From: Malania oleifera
Lineage: Eukaryota; Streptophyta; Magnoliopsida; Santalales; Ximeniaceae
NCBI RefSeq assembly: GCF_029873635.1
Contig: NC_080428.1
Location: 65,261,101 to 65,325,100 of the forward strand
Reading direction: 5' to 3'
DNA length: 64,000 nucleotides
Made by a program: the position numbers and the translations under genes. Each line of letters starts with the position of its first letter. Positions within the stretch are counted from its first letter, which is position 1. Shown piece by piece: positions 23,490-34,946 of this stretch. Under the pieces are notes generated by a model, which saw only the letters and a program-made list of their open reading frames with translations, ran no database searches and was not told the DNA's origin.

Positions 23490-26400
23490 ATGTGTGGGGC
23501 GGAATCTGTTGTGATGAATGAAATATTGTCTGTGACTATGCTTACTGGGAGTGTAACAATTTGTAGTAAGATGTTAGAAAACTACCCAATTGTGATTCAG
23601 GAGAGACTGCTATCGGCAAATCTTATGGTATACGACATGTCGGGTTTCAACGTCATACTGGGAATGGATTGGTTGTTCTCCAGCTATGTAGTGATTGATT
23701 GTCGTAAGAAGGTAGTAGTGTTCATACCTCCTGGGGAGCAAGAGTATGAATTTGTGGGATCGTGTGTGCGTTCAGTGCCACAGATTCTATCAGCATTATA
23801 GGCGAGGAGGTTACTCTTAGAAGGTTGTCAGGGGTACCTAGCTTGCGTGAAGGAACCGCCGTGGGATGAGTTAAGACTCGAGGACATTCAAGTAGTCAGC
23901 AAATTCCCAGATGTGTTCCCAGATGATTTACCTGGTTTACCTCCAGATCGTGAGGTGGAGTTTGCGATAGAGTTACTGCCGGGTAAGGCACCGAAAAGCT
24001 CCATACCGGATGGCTCCAACAAAACTTCGGGAGTTGAAGGAGCAACTGCAGGAATTACTGGACAGGGGTTTCATTCGACCGAGTGTTTCACCTTGGAGAG
24101 CTCCAGTATTATTTGTGAAGAAGAAGGACCGATCGATGCATATGTGCATTGACTACCGTAAGATCAACAAAGCAACAGTGAAGAACCGTTATCCTTTGCC
24201 TCGTATAGATGATCCTTTTGACTAGTTGTAGGGCACATGGGTCTTTTCGAAGATCGACTTACGGTCAGGATATCATCAGGTGAGGGTTAGTGCGGAGGAT
24301 GTAGCAAAGATTACTTTTTGAACCAGATATGGTCACTATGAGTTTTTGATCATGCCTTTTGGGTTGACAAATGCTCCGGCGGTGTTCATGGATCTGATGA
24401 ACAGGGTTTTCCACGAGTACCTAGATCGATTCATAGTGGTATTCATCAATGACATTCTGGTATACTCGAGGAGTACGAAAGTGCATGTAGAACATTTGAG
24501 GTTAGTGTTACAGATTCTGCGGGAGAAGAAGTTGTATGCTAAGCTGAAGAAGTGTGAGTTTTGGTTGAATCAGGTCGCATTCTTAGGCCATGTGGTGTCT
24601 AAGGTCGGTATCTCTGTTGATCCTAGCAAGATCAAAGTTGTGGTCGAGTGGGCTAGACTGAAGAATGTGCAAGAGGTTCGGAGTTTTTTGGGACTGGCGG
24701 GTTACTATCGTCGGTTCGTGGAGGGATTCTCTAAATTGTCTGGACCTCTGACACGATTAACTAAGAAGGGAGTGAAGTTTGACTGGACTAGTGATTACGA
24801 GCAGTGTTTTCTCGAATTGAAGCACCGGCTGGTTACTGCTCCAGTATTGACCATTCCTTCAAGGGGTGGGGGTTTTGTGATCTATAGCGACGCGTCCCTG
24901 AAGGGTTTGGGATGTGTGCTTATGCAACAAGGTAAGGTGGTAGCTTATGCTTCTCGGCAACTAAAGGAATATGAAAAGAACTATCCTACGCACAATTTGG
25001 AGTTGGCTGCTGCGGTGTATGCACTGAAGAACTGGCGACACTATTTGTATGGTGTGCCGTGTGAGATTTTCACTGATCACAAAAGCCTCAGGTACTTTTT
25101 CACGCAGAAGGAGCTGAATATGAGGTAGAGGCGGTGGCTAGAGTTAATTAACGACTACGATTGCACGATCAGTTATCACCCGAAAAAGGCTAATATGGTA
25201 GCAGATGCGTTGAGTCGGAAGTTAGAACATGCAGCAGTAACTACAATTGTAGCTCAGCATCATGTCAGACGAGATCTGGAAAGCCTTGGCGTAGAGTTGG
25301 TGTTTAGTGATCATCAGGCTTTCATTGCTAGCTTGGTGGTCCAACTGACATTGTTTGAGCGAATTAAAGCCACGCATGCTAATGATACAGAGTTAGCTGA
25401 GATTGTGGAGAAAGTGCAGCAGGGTTTGGCTACAAATTTTAATATCTATGACAGAGGTATGTTGAGGTTTGGGACCAAACTGTGTGTTCCAAAAGACAAT
25501 GAGATCAGAAGGATGATTCTGGAAGAAGCGCATCGTCCTTTGTATACGGTACATCCGGGTAGTACGAAGATGTATCGGGATTTGCACGAGTCCTTTTGGT
25601 GGCGTGGTATAAAGAGGGATATTGCCTAGTTTTTGGAATAGTATCTGACGTGTCAGCAGGTGAAAGCTAAACATAAGAGGCCGGCAGGGCTGTTGCAGCC
25701 TTTGCCTATTCCGGTGTGGAAATGGGAACACATTTCCATGGACTTTGTTACTGGATTGCCATCAATGCTTCACGGGCAGAATGCTATTTGGGTGATTGTG
25801 GACAGGTTGAAAAAATCTACTCACTTTGTACCGACGAAGGTTAGCTACCCTTTGAGTAGGCTAGCAGACTTGTATGTACATGAGATAGTGAGAATGCATG
25901 GCGTACCGATGTCCATTATTTTAGATTGAGACCTAAGGTTTACTTCTCGATTTTGGGAGAGTTTGCAGGAAGCATTGGGGATGAAGCTTGCTTTCAGTAC
26001 ATCGTTCCACGCCCAAACTGATGGACAGTTGGAAAGGACAATACAGACCTTGGAGGATATGTTACGGGCTTGTGTATTGGACTTTGGTGATAGTTGGATT
26101 CAATTTCTGCCACTGGTGGAGTTTGCCTATAATAATAACTTCCAGGCTAGTATATGGATGGCATCGTTCGAGGCTTTAAATGGTCGGAGGTGTCGATCTC
26201 CTATGTATTGGAATGAGGTTGGCGAACGTCAGGTTTTAGGACCTGAACTCGTGCAGCAGGCATCTGAGAAGGTAGGTTTGATCTAGGAGAGGATTAGATT
26301 GGCTCAGAGTCGGCAGAAGAGTTACACGGATGTTCTCCGCCGTGAGTTGGAGTTCAAGGTAGGGGTAAAGTATTCCTTAGAATCGCTCCGATGAAGCGAG

Positions 26401-26790
26401 TGATGAGATTCGGAAGGAAAGGCAAGTTAAGCTTGAGGTATATCGGACCATTCGAGGTCATTGAGTGAGTGGGTCTAGTTGCCTACAGAGTTACACTACC
26501 CCCAACACTCTCGAGGGTCCATGATGTGTTTCGCATATCCATGTTGAGAAGGTACGTGTTGGATCCATCTCATGTTATCAGTTATGATGAGTTGAAAATT
26601 GAGGATACTTCAGCGTATGAGGAGATACCTGTTTAGGTTCTGGACCGTAAAGTTTAGAAGCTTCGTTCCAAAGAAATACCATTGGTGAAGGTATTGTGGT
26701 GAAACCATGAGGTTGAGGAAGCTTCTTGGGAACTGGAAATGGAAATACGTCGAAAGTATCCGCAATTATTCTTAGTAGTTGGATAGCAGG
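23490..26790 (+). mobile_element. Gypsy-2 pol remnants (PR-RT-RNH-INT-chromodomain)
   Basis: Separate frames hold a protease with the ILGMDWL signature; an RT entry region (RYPLPRIDD) and a second RT stretch with MPFGLTNAP and a YxDD-box equivalent FINDIL; the connection and RNase H with TDHKSL and ADALSRK; the HHCC-type zinc region (HPGSTKMYRDLHESFWW); and an integrase core (HISMDFVTGLP, FHAQTDGQLERTIQ). In the family these enzymes copy and integrate the element. Frames are broken; this is a fossil. Confidence 0.88.
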
Positions 26791-27110
26791 GTGGTATGAG
26801 TATGTATGTATGTATGTAAACCTCTGTTACCGTATTTAATGGTTAGTCTCTGGGAGAGTCCTATTGTATTGTAAGCTCCTGATACCATGTATGTATGTAA
26901 CCACGATATTCCTCCGCCATAAGTGAGGGAATGTATGTATGTATCGTAACGGGGCTGCGTATAAATAGCCGCTATTTTCTATAGAGCATGTATGTATCGT
27001 AGAGGGGTTGCGTATGAATGGTCGTCGTTTCACCTTAGAGTATGTATGTATATAGTAGTATGAATGTGTTTGTAACGAGACATTGCAAATTTCGAGGACG
27101 AAATTTTGGT

Positions 27111-27122
27111 AAGGAGGGGAGG
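27111..27122 (+). other. Gypsy-2 polypurine tract
   Basis: AAGGAGGGGAGG immediately before the TGTAAGAACCCG start of the 3' LTR. The same tract occurs in Gypsy-1, supporting a shared lineage. Confidence 0.85.
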
Positions 27123-27189
27123 TTGTAAGAACCCGAACCATGATATAGGGATTAATTATGTAAAAGAGCGGTAAAAATGGAATTTGCAC

Positions 27190-27390
27190 AGAATTCGTCG
27201 ACGAGGCCATAATTCGTCAACGAAGGTTGAAGGCTTCTCGTCGACGAAATTCAGAAGCTCATCGACAAGTGAATGTCGAGAGGTCTAAGAAAATATGAAA
27301 TATATGGCTCGTCGACAAGGCTGCCGATTTGTCGACGAGGCTAGTAAAGAATTTGTCGACGAGGACCCCAATTCGTCAATGAATCCCCTC
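27190..27390 (+). promoter_or_regulatory. TCGTCGACGA palindrome array in U3 of Gypsy-2 LTR
   Basis: Eight units of the palindrome TCGTCGACGA or one-to-two-base variants (ATTCGTCGACGAGG, TCTCGTCGACGAAA, GCTCGTCGACAAGG, TTTGTCGACGAGG and others) in 200 bp, ending just before the TATA box at 27403. Equivalent arrays occur in LTR-F and LTR-G. The regulatory role is inferred from position. Confidence 0.55.
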
Positions 27391-28296
27391 GGTTCAAAGG
27401 CCTATAAAAGGGTATTTTTGGGTTGCTTTGGGGCTAAGTTTTCCCGAATCTCTCTCTCTCTCTCTAGAACTCGAAGCTCTCTCTCTCTCTCTCCTCAATT
27501 CCTTCACCGTTTGTTACCTGATTCGCAAATCCAACGTTGCTGCGAGGATCAGCGAAGGATTCTCTACCTTTCTAGTGGATCGGAATCTCGTTTCGAGCGA
27601 TTTCAGGTTTCAGGCTAAAATCGAGGTAAGGCTCGGTTTTCATTTCTGATTCAGTATATGTGTAGTAGTATGAGTTGTAAACATGTACTGTACTATGGTT
27701 TGTAGGTTTTGGAGTCTCGGTTCGTAGTTTTGAGGACCGTAGAATTTGTAGTTGGAATTCGGGTTAAGGTAAGGGGATTCTGTTTATATCAGTTTATTTT
27801 AGAAATCGGAATCGGTAAGCCTGTAGGCTACGGTCGTATGTATGTTTTGGCTACTTACTTGGGGAAATCTATCGGGTAAAAATATGGAATTTTTGGGTTA
27901 CAGTTTTTGGAAAAATTGGGGATTTCGGGTATCATCTCTACTTTGTTTTGGAAACTGTTGGTTATGTTAAAATTGTACTATTGAGGTCATCGTAATCCAT
28001 ATTTGCATAAACTATATACTTGAAATTGTAATTGATATGATTTTTCGTAAACCAAATAAGTGTGGTATGTATGGGTGTATGTATTTGTCCAGCTATTTGT
28101 AGAACAGTTATGTGGCGGCTAATTACCGTACGCTGAAATATATAGGAACATGAGTTCCAAAATGATTCCAGTGATTTGTAAAACAGTCATGTATCGGTTA
28201 ACTACCGTGGGTGAGAGTGGCCAGCTCTATATCCGGGGTGTGAAATATCACCAGTATGTTCCGGCTGGTCACCGAAGGGTGTGTTCTACACCGTAT

Positions 28297-28593
28297 GTAG
28301 CAATGTAATCACTATGGGCCTAGGTCGTCGCAGCGTAGTTGTGCATGTGGCAATGTAATCGTAGTGAGACTAGGTGACCTTGTGTAGTTGCGTATGTGGC
28401 AATGTAATCACTGTGGGCCTGATTTGTCGCTTCGTAGTTGCGTGTGTAGCAATGTAATTGCTGTAAGACTAGGTGACCTTGTGTAGTTGTATATGGAGCA
28501 ATGTAATCACTGTAGGCCTCGGTCGTCGCAGCGTAATTGCGTATATAGTAATGTAATCACTGTGAGACGAGGTGATCTTGTGTAGTTGCATAC
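28297..28593 (+). repeat. Alternating A/B tandem repeat (3 x about 99 bp) in Gypsy-2 LTR
   Basis: Six half-units of 50, 49, 50, 49, 50 and 49 bp start at 28297, 28347, 28396, 28446, 28495 and 28545. Each begins with a GTGGCAATGTAATC-like string. Odd units contain GGGCCT...GTCGCAGCGTAG and even units contain GAGACTAGGTGACCTTGTG. The pattern is therefore ABABAB, a higher-order dimer repeated three times. Confidence 0.85.
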
Positions 28594-29222
28594 TAGTGTG
28601 ACGACACTGACCGTATGTTTTGGGTATCGTATGTATTGGAATGGTTTTTGTGAAAATACTGGAACTGTATGAAACTGTATGTATATGTATGAAACTGTAT
28701 GTAAATGTTTTGAACTGTATCGTATTTTATAGTTTTATGAAGTATATAAAATAATACTGGTATGCAACACACTGATATAACCTGCTTTCTTCCTTACTAA
28801 GAGGTGTCTCACCCCGAATTTATGTACAATATTTTTCAGGTCCCTCAAGTAGCCGTAAGTAGCATCCTAGCATCTAGGAGCAATGGTGTCGTAGCTACTG
28901 CTAGTACCTACTAGGTACGAGTTTTGGTATCCAGGTTGTCGGGATAGTTTTGTGGACACCTGGAGTATGTGTTGTAATTATGGGAATGTATATCCTAGTT
29001 TGTATAGACTCTGGTATGATACTGGTTATGTATAAAAGACCGTATTTCGCTGCGTAATTTGGATGAGTATGGATGATTGTGTGTACGTACGTGGGCGTCC
29101 GTGCACCCCACGGGGTCGGACCCTCTATTTGTATTGTATCAGGTATGTTTTAAATTGATACAGAGAAAGGTTAGGTTACTAAATTCACACCTGGGACCCA
29201 CCTGCGGGTTTGAGGCGTGACA

Positions 29223-29710
29223 TATATTGTGCATTTCAGTCCAATTTGATCATGCAAACACCCTATTCACTTAATCATACATATGTGAGTGTCTTAGGGT
29301 CATTTCGAGATATTTTTTCATTTTGAGGACACCGAAAAATTCGGTGTCGATCGACCTTCGGTCAACCGAAGGGTGTTCCCTAAGGTCTTTCTATGGCTTG
29401 TGTAGGTACTTAAAAGTCCAACTAGGGTCGATTTGAGCATAGCTACCTACTATGCATGATGCAAATTATTACAAGTCATAGGAGTGCAGAGTCCATAATT
29501 AATTTACATCCCAGAATGAAGAAATAAAATAATGAATACAAATACACAGCACAATTCTTCATTCTTCGGCACAAACACCACACGCCATCATGATATATCT
29601 TTTAGTCCGAAAGCGCACACAAGGTGAACCTATATGCAAGTCTTAGTACAACCATCAGTACCAAGAATATTTGTCATAGTCAAAACTAGGTGTGACCAAT
29701 CACGTCAACA
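29223..29710 (-). mobile_element. LTR-E: partial SIRE-like LTR (minus), host of Gypsy-2
   Basis: The minus strand starts TGTTGACGTGATTGGTC at 29710 and continues TTTTGACTATGACAAATA, matching the start of LTR-I. It carries family palindromes at 29335-29385 (GTCGATCGACC, CGGTCAACCGAAGG). The remainder is not found on the far side of Gypsy-2. CTAAA at 29711-29715 may be half of its target duplication. Confidence 0.75.
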
Positions 29711-29827
29711 CTAAAATAACTGGCTATCATATCTAACTGAATAATCTGTAATGTTTGAGTGTTATGGTTTTGGAAAGCATGGCATTATGTAATTACTATA
29801 AAATATTGGTTTGTATAATATCTGTCT

Positions 29828-29860
<33 letters not shown>

Positions 29861-30917
29861 CTGTTTATATATATACACTGTAAATCATGATCTTTTGAAA
29901 ATTATATAAATTCTGTACTAATCAATTATCTACTCAAGCCACAAAATTTAATAACACTCAAGTTCTAAAATCTGTAAATCAGTAAAGCTTATATCATGTA
30001 CCTTAATAAATAAATACTATAATTTTCTATTAATATTTTTAAATTTACTAGCATAGCATATTTCTCTTACCTATCTGGCTGGGAGGCTCGCATCCAACTT
30101 TATCCTTACGCTCACGGCATACTATTCCCAAAATCCTGAAATAATTCATATATACATATTTCCAATAAATCAACTATATTTTCCTGAACCTACATATACG
30201 TAAATTTTCTGAATTATAATTTACCTGGACTCCTGAAATACCACCCACTGGGTCCTTAACCCTTCCTTGCAGGGTTCTAAAACACCCTATTCCTGAAAAA
30301 TATAATACCCTAATTTTATTTCATAAAATTCTAGTATATTCGCATATAATACAAAATCTGACCTCAAATGAATTGGGTAATACTGAAAATACTCAAATAA
30401 TTCACTCACCTTGGTTTTGGGATGGTTCCCAAACTTTTTAAATCAATATTTCGCTCCGACTATGTTGTAGAGAATCTCCTCAAGATCACCGTGATAGTTT
30501 CTAATCGTCGAATCGGGGAGAGACGCAGCCAAATTTCTATAGAGAAGTTAGAGGAACCGTGTAGAAAGAGAGAGAAACTGTAAAAATGATTTCCTTTTGT
30601 TAAAAATCCGTTTAAGGCTATATATAAAATGTTGTCCACGTGACCTCGTCGACGAGCCACGTTACCTCGTTGACGAGTCCAAGCAGTAGTCTCTTCGGCA
30701 AACGCCTACTCCTCGTCGATGAGATTCAGGCACTGAAAACGGCCCTCTCGGTAACTTTTCGTCGACGAGACGAATGTCCCCGTCGACAAACCAAAGAAGG
30801 ATGCTCGTCAACAAGCGCCTTGTGTTCGTCAAGGAGACCCAGTAAATCCCTTTAAAAATTTCCTATTTCTCTCTTTTCTTTTATTATTTAACTAATATAA
30901 TTCTATGGGTCTTTACA
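29711..30917 (-). mobile_element. LTR-G: partial Tekay-like LTR (minus)
   Basis: The minus strand starts TGTAAAGACCCATAG at 30917 (compare TGTAGAGACCCG of LTR-F). It contains a TCGTCGACGA array (30645-30835), a TATA-like TATATATAG (about 30616-30625, minus) and AT-rich sequence with an (AT)n tract at 29833-29860. It is interrupted on the left by LTR-E. The flank TACTC (30918-30922) joins directly to Copia gag sequence. Confidence 0.65.
30645..30835 (-). promoter_or_regulatory. TCGTCGACGA palindrome array in LTR-G
   Basis: Seven units in 190 bp, including CCTCGTCGACGAGCC, CTCGTTGACGAGTCC, CCTCGTCGATGAG, TTCGTCGACGAGACG and GCTCGTCAACAAG. It is upstream of the TATA-like box in LTR orientation, as in Gypsy-2 and LTR-F. 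Confidence 0.5.
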
Positions 30918-31395
30918 TACTCAAATTTCAATTCTTTGTGTAAATGGTGTCGAAGGAAAATCATTACCTTTGCGCGATCCTATAGGGATGCTTGATTTTC
31001 TTCTTCAATTATACTACCAAAATTCATAGCATTAAAGTGAATCTCAGCATCAAGTATTCATGGTAGATAATTTCTTTCAGAAATATCAAGGGTAACGAAT
31101 TCAAGTTTTGTAAGATTTGATATCATAAAGTCACTTTGAAAAATAAATAAAAATTTAAAGTTAGGTAAATATTAAAATGAAATGTTATTCTTGCATATAT
31201 TTGAACATAAAAACATTTAAAGACACGTATTCAAAATAAGAGATATAGTTAACACATAAATATAATTTGATAAAAAAAAAACTAAAGTTATATAGATAAC
31301 AAATGTTTAAAAAAAAAAATTTCTTATATTGGAATAATACCAATGAACTTAAAAGATTCTGTTATACCATTAGAGACTTGATCGTGCTGATAATG
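30918..31395 (-). mobile_element. Copia gag N-terminal fragment with primer-site-like sequence
   Basis: The minus strand from an ATG at 31124-31126 reads a typical Copia gag start, with LTKLEFVTLDIS, LDAEIHFNAMNFG and a KVMIFLRHHLHKELK segment running to the LTR-G boundary. Upstream, ATTATCAGCACG (minus, 31383-31394) resembles the primer-binding site of many plant Copia elements. The fragment fits the gag part missing from Copia-1, so it probably belongs to that element, but a matching LTR was not recognised to its right. It is a broken fossil. Confidence 0.6.
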
Positions 31396-32364
31396 TGTTG
31401 TAAATGAAATAAAGAGAGAATTATAGAAAAATTAAAATAAAGAAATTTGAAGTTATACAAATTTAACAATCTAATTCTTCAAAAACTAGATATTGCTAAT
31501 CATTTTATTTTTTCTCAATTTTGATTATAAAACATGTTCTTATTTTGGTAAAAATTATATTAGCATCTCAAAAGTCAATTTCATAATGAATCATTATGTG
31601 AAGCATATCAAAAGTAATAATCTATTTTCAAGATAGTCATTGACACATTAAGATTTTTTTTTTTTTTTTTGTCATCATAACTTTGCTCTTCAAAATAAAA
31701 AATTTGTTTCATCAATTAGAAATGGAGAATATATAATTTTATTGGATTGAGGAAACAGAGTATGTCCCATCTACAAATAGATTTCCTTTCTGCGCTGTGG
31801 ACTGCAATCCCAATCAAACCAAAAGCAGGGGAGGCGTAAGATTCAAGCTTGGCTTTTTCTTTCGTGGGGGGTGGGGTCTACTTTCTACCCTTTCAAAGTA
31901 AGCAACCTGCTTTTTCAGTTATGGTGCTTTTGATTTGCTTTTGACTTTTGGTTTGGTAATAATAGGGTACGTAAGGTTTCTTTTTCAATTATCTATTGAA
32001 TACTACCAAAAGTTGTGGAAACAAAAATCAAACATAAAATTGATTAGAACATAGGAAAAAAAAAAGACAGGTGTTACTTTCGATTATGAACTGGGTTAAG
32101 TTATGAATTAATACATTAAATAATTTGTATACTGAACTCGAAAAATTAAAAGGAACATGTGAGTGGATCTCTCTATCACAATTCGCAAATAAGAAAAACC
32201 TAAAATTAAATTAAGAGTAGTCATATACATGTTGTTATAGAGGTAAAAGAAATTTAAGTAATCCTAATTACTCTTTCAACCTTAGATAATCCTATCGATT
32301 TAAGTACTGGAAGATTTTTTTGGAGTCCTACTCCAGTTATCCCCTTCTCCTTTATCTCTTTGGT
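31396..32364. other. AT-rich intergenic stretch
   Basis: The left part (31396 to about 31650) could hold LTR sequence of the gag fragment, because its first bases TGTTGTAAATGAAATAAAG resemble a Copia LTR end in minus orientation. It does not align with the LTR at 1360-1725. The rest has poly-T (31652-31670), a G-rich patch (31866-31880) and no credible gene. Confidence 0.45.
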
Positions 32365-32898
32365 TAGGGGTGAGCATAATTCAGGTTTAACCGAATTAAC
32401 TGACTGAGTTTGATTGGTTCGGTTCGGTTCGGTTACAGATTTGGATAATTTCGAGTATTCGATTTTCGATTCGGGTATGGAGAATTTTAATTTAGTTAAC
32501 CGAATTACCCAAATTACTAATTAATTAAAAATTAAATATAAATTAGTAATATTAAATATAACTGATATATTATATATTATATAATTGTTCAATTTTCTTA
32601 ATTTATTTATTAAATCAATATCATTCTCCTAATTCGGCTCTTACAATTAAAAGAAAGGGTAAATATTAATTTTATAATTAATTTTAAAATTTGCAATCAT
32701 ATTTTGTTTTTATAATTAATTTTTAATTATTTTGGTGAAATTCTGTTAACCGAATTATCCGAAAAGTTGTTTCGGCTAGGTACAACTCGGTTACAACACG
32801 TAATTCGGTCAGTTCAGTTAGAGATTATTATTACTCAAAAATTTTAGTTAATTCGGTTAATTAACCGAATTTGGCTGAACGACCATTTGCACACCCTT

Positions 32899-34946
32899 TG
32901 TTGACTTTACAGGTCACGCCCGGTTTTGATTATGACAAATACTTATTGCACATATGGTAAGTGAAGATTGAATACCTAATTACTTTACATTGTAATATAT
33001 TTCATTTATAAATGGTGTGTAATAATAATTAGGGTTTTTACTTGTAATCATCTCACACATCACATGCATGGTCTAATAGGTAAGTTCAAATTGAATCATA
33101 ACTAAAACTAGACCTAGAAATGATCATAGGACACTCATCATTGCGCATGTATGTGTTAGGCACTTGAATAGGGTGATTATAAAATGAAATAGGACCAAAA
33201 TGCACAAAATGTGCACCTTCGGTCGACCGTCCTAAGTAGCTCATTCTGGCCCTGGTCGACCAAACTTGGTCTGGGTCAACAAGTTGACCACAGTCCACTT
33301 GACCGAACTGTGTAGTTCATGTGGCCCCGGTCGACCGAACCTGCTTGAAGTCAACTTAATTGACTTCCTGATCGATCGAGAATTTTTTGTATTGTACAAA
33401 CCTAGTCGACCGAGTTCCCACATGTGGGAACCCAACGATCTAGTCGATTGATAGACTTGTTCAAATCAGCTTGGTCGACCGAACCTCACGAAAATTGAAA
33501 AATTGCCTTTGGACATATAAGTCCAGTCGACCGTGATCCTAGTTCATTTTTTGCCCGGTCGATCGAACCCCAAGAACTTCAATAGACTGAACTTGTCCTG
33601 ATCGACCGGTGCTCTTGGGTTGGACCTATTTTTTACCACGGTTAACTCAGTTAAATAGGTTTAAAATAATTTAAAAATCATTAAAACTTTTCTAATAATC
33701 CCAACCTTGTCCCTAACAGTTATAATTCAAGGGGAGCCTATTTATACCCCTTCATTTGGAATGATTAGGAAAGAGATTAGCCAACTTGATTAAAAATTTT
33801 CTCTCAAGCAAAATATTACTACTTCTCATTTTCTCACTCCCTTCACTTATACTTACTTTCTCCCATTGCCTAAACTTTTGTAAGTTGCTTTGAGTGATTG
33901 TCTTGAAAGGTTTGCTCTCCTTGTTTGTTTGGTTGACACGTTTTTCTTGAGAGTCAAACCTAAGTACTCTTAGAAGACTTTGTTAATTAGTCTCTCCTAA
34001 AAAGATTTGTATTAAACTTATGAGTATTGCATATTTATTGCAATATCTTGGGAAGTTAGTATTTGTTTTTGGATTGCAAAAACTCTTTCAAAACATTTTC
34101 AAATATCTTAAGCAGTTTATCTTGCAATACCTTTGAAAAAATATTTGTTTATATGATATTAATCTTTGTTGTAATATTCATTAACTTACATATCATTTGT
34201 TGAATACAGAGATTAAAATCTTTTGCAAACCAAGCATATACATTATTTGACCTTTACGTGATTGAGATATCCTACTGATTGACATTCTTGAGACTTGCTT
34301 GATATCTTTGCGTGAACAAGTTGATTGAATATCTTGTGATACAAAGATTACTTATTGATACTCTCATGCACTCATTACATTGATAACAAATATATTTGAG
34401 AGTTGAAATATTAGACCACACTGAGCTTACATATTAAATCATTTTGTGGTGTATGTGATTAAGCGTATCTGGGTACATATCTGCTTTACACGAAAGCATA
34501 ATCACTGTACCAATATTCCTTGATTGTAAAATATGAGTGTTTTCAGGCATGGCCTGAGGGGGCGATAATTTAGCCCGGTAAGAATTGATTGTAAAGGTTG
34601 AGGTCAGCCCTGTGCTAATTGACTTGGTTTGTTTGGGTGTCACTCCACCCGTTTAAGTGAGCAATTATAGTGGTAATCCTTGTACTTGTTAGCCAAGGCG
34701 GGGACGTAGGCAATTGGTCCAATTTCGATAACATTTCTGTGTATCACACTTACTTTACTACTTTCTAGTGCATATACTGTTAATTAAACTGTTTTATTTA
34801 ATTTTTGGCATATTTACATTACTTAGACTAAATTAACCATAGGATTGTGAATATATTGGTGTTAGAATATTTACCTAAGGATTAAATATTAAAAATATCA
34901 ATTCCCCCCCCCCCCTTTCTTTATTGGGATCACGATAAAGCTAACA
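32899..34946 (+). mobile_element. LTR-I: SIRE-like solo LTR (plus)
   Basis: Starts TGTTGACTTTACAGGTC, ends CGATAAAGCTAACA (2048 bp), with a perfect CCCTT duplication at 32894-32898 and 34947-34951. It carries the family block at about 34675-34735 and a TATA-like TATTTATA at 33739-33746. A C-run precedes the end. No internal domain is attached. It landed inside the right terminal inverted repeat of the hAT-like element. This is a fossil. Confidence 0.92.
33215..33625 (+). promoter_or_regulatory. Palindrome array in U3 of LTR-I
   Basis: About thirteen units of the CGGTCGACCG palindrome family (for example TTCGGTCGACCGTCC, CCCGGTCGACCGAAC, TTGGTCGACCGAAC, CCGGTCGATCGAAC, CTAGTCGACCGAG) in 410 bp. 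The span matches the array in LTR-B, and the array ends about 115 bp before the TATA-like box. Confidence 0.55.

Larger units (their letters stand above)
23490..29222 (+). mobile_element. Gypsy-2: Tekay-like chromovirus element, 5' part absent
   Basis: Plus-strand order: protease (23490-23800, VILGMDWLF), reverse transcriptase (about 23850-24640), RNase H (about 24870-25130, [16 protein letters not shown] and [11 protein letters not shown]), integrase zinc region (about 25530-25660), integrase core (about 25690-26290), chromovirus tail with a chromodomain-like EEASWELEMEIRRKYPQLF (about 26380-26790), polypurine tract 27111-27122, and 3' LTR 27124-29222. No 5' LTR, primer site or gag was found. 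It is broken, with around ten or more breaks. It lies inside LTR-E. The coding part is better preserved than that of Gypsy-1. Confidence 0.88.
27124..29222 (+). repeat. Gypsy-2 3' LTR
   Basis: 2099 bp, from TGTAAGAACCCGAACC to TTTGAGGCGTGACA. It has a palindrome array (27190-27390), a TATA box CTATAAAAG (27402-27410), CT-rich tracts around 27450-27495, an alternating tandem repeat (28297-28593) and the Tekay-type GAGGTGTCTCACCCCG segment at about 28800. The flank TATAT at 29223-29227 would be one half of its target duplication. Confidence 0.88.

Noticed and set aside
27295-27618. 107-residue plus-strand frame
   Set aside because: It is read through the palindrome array and CT tract of the Gypsy-2 LTR and does not resemble a protein.
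31396-31760. 5' LTR of Copia-1
   Set aside because: The boundary bases look right for a Copia LTR end, but the sequence does not align with the 3' LTR at 1360-1725, so it is not called as its partner.
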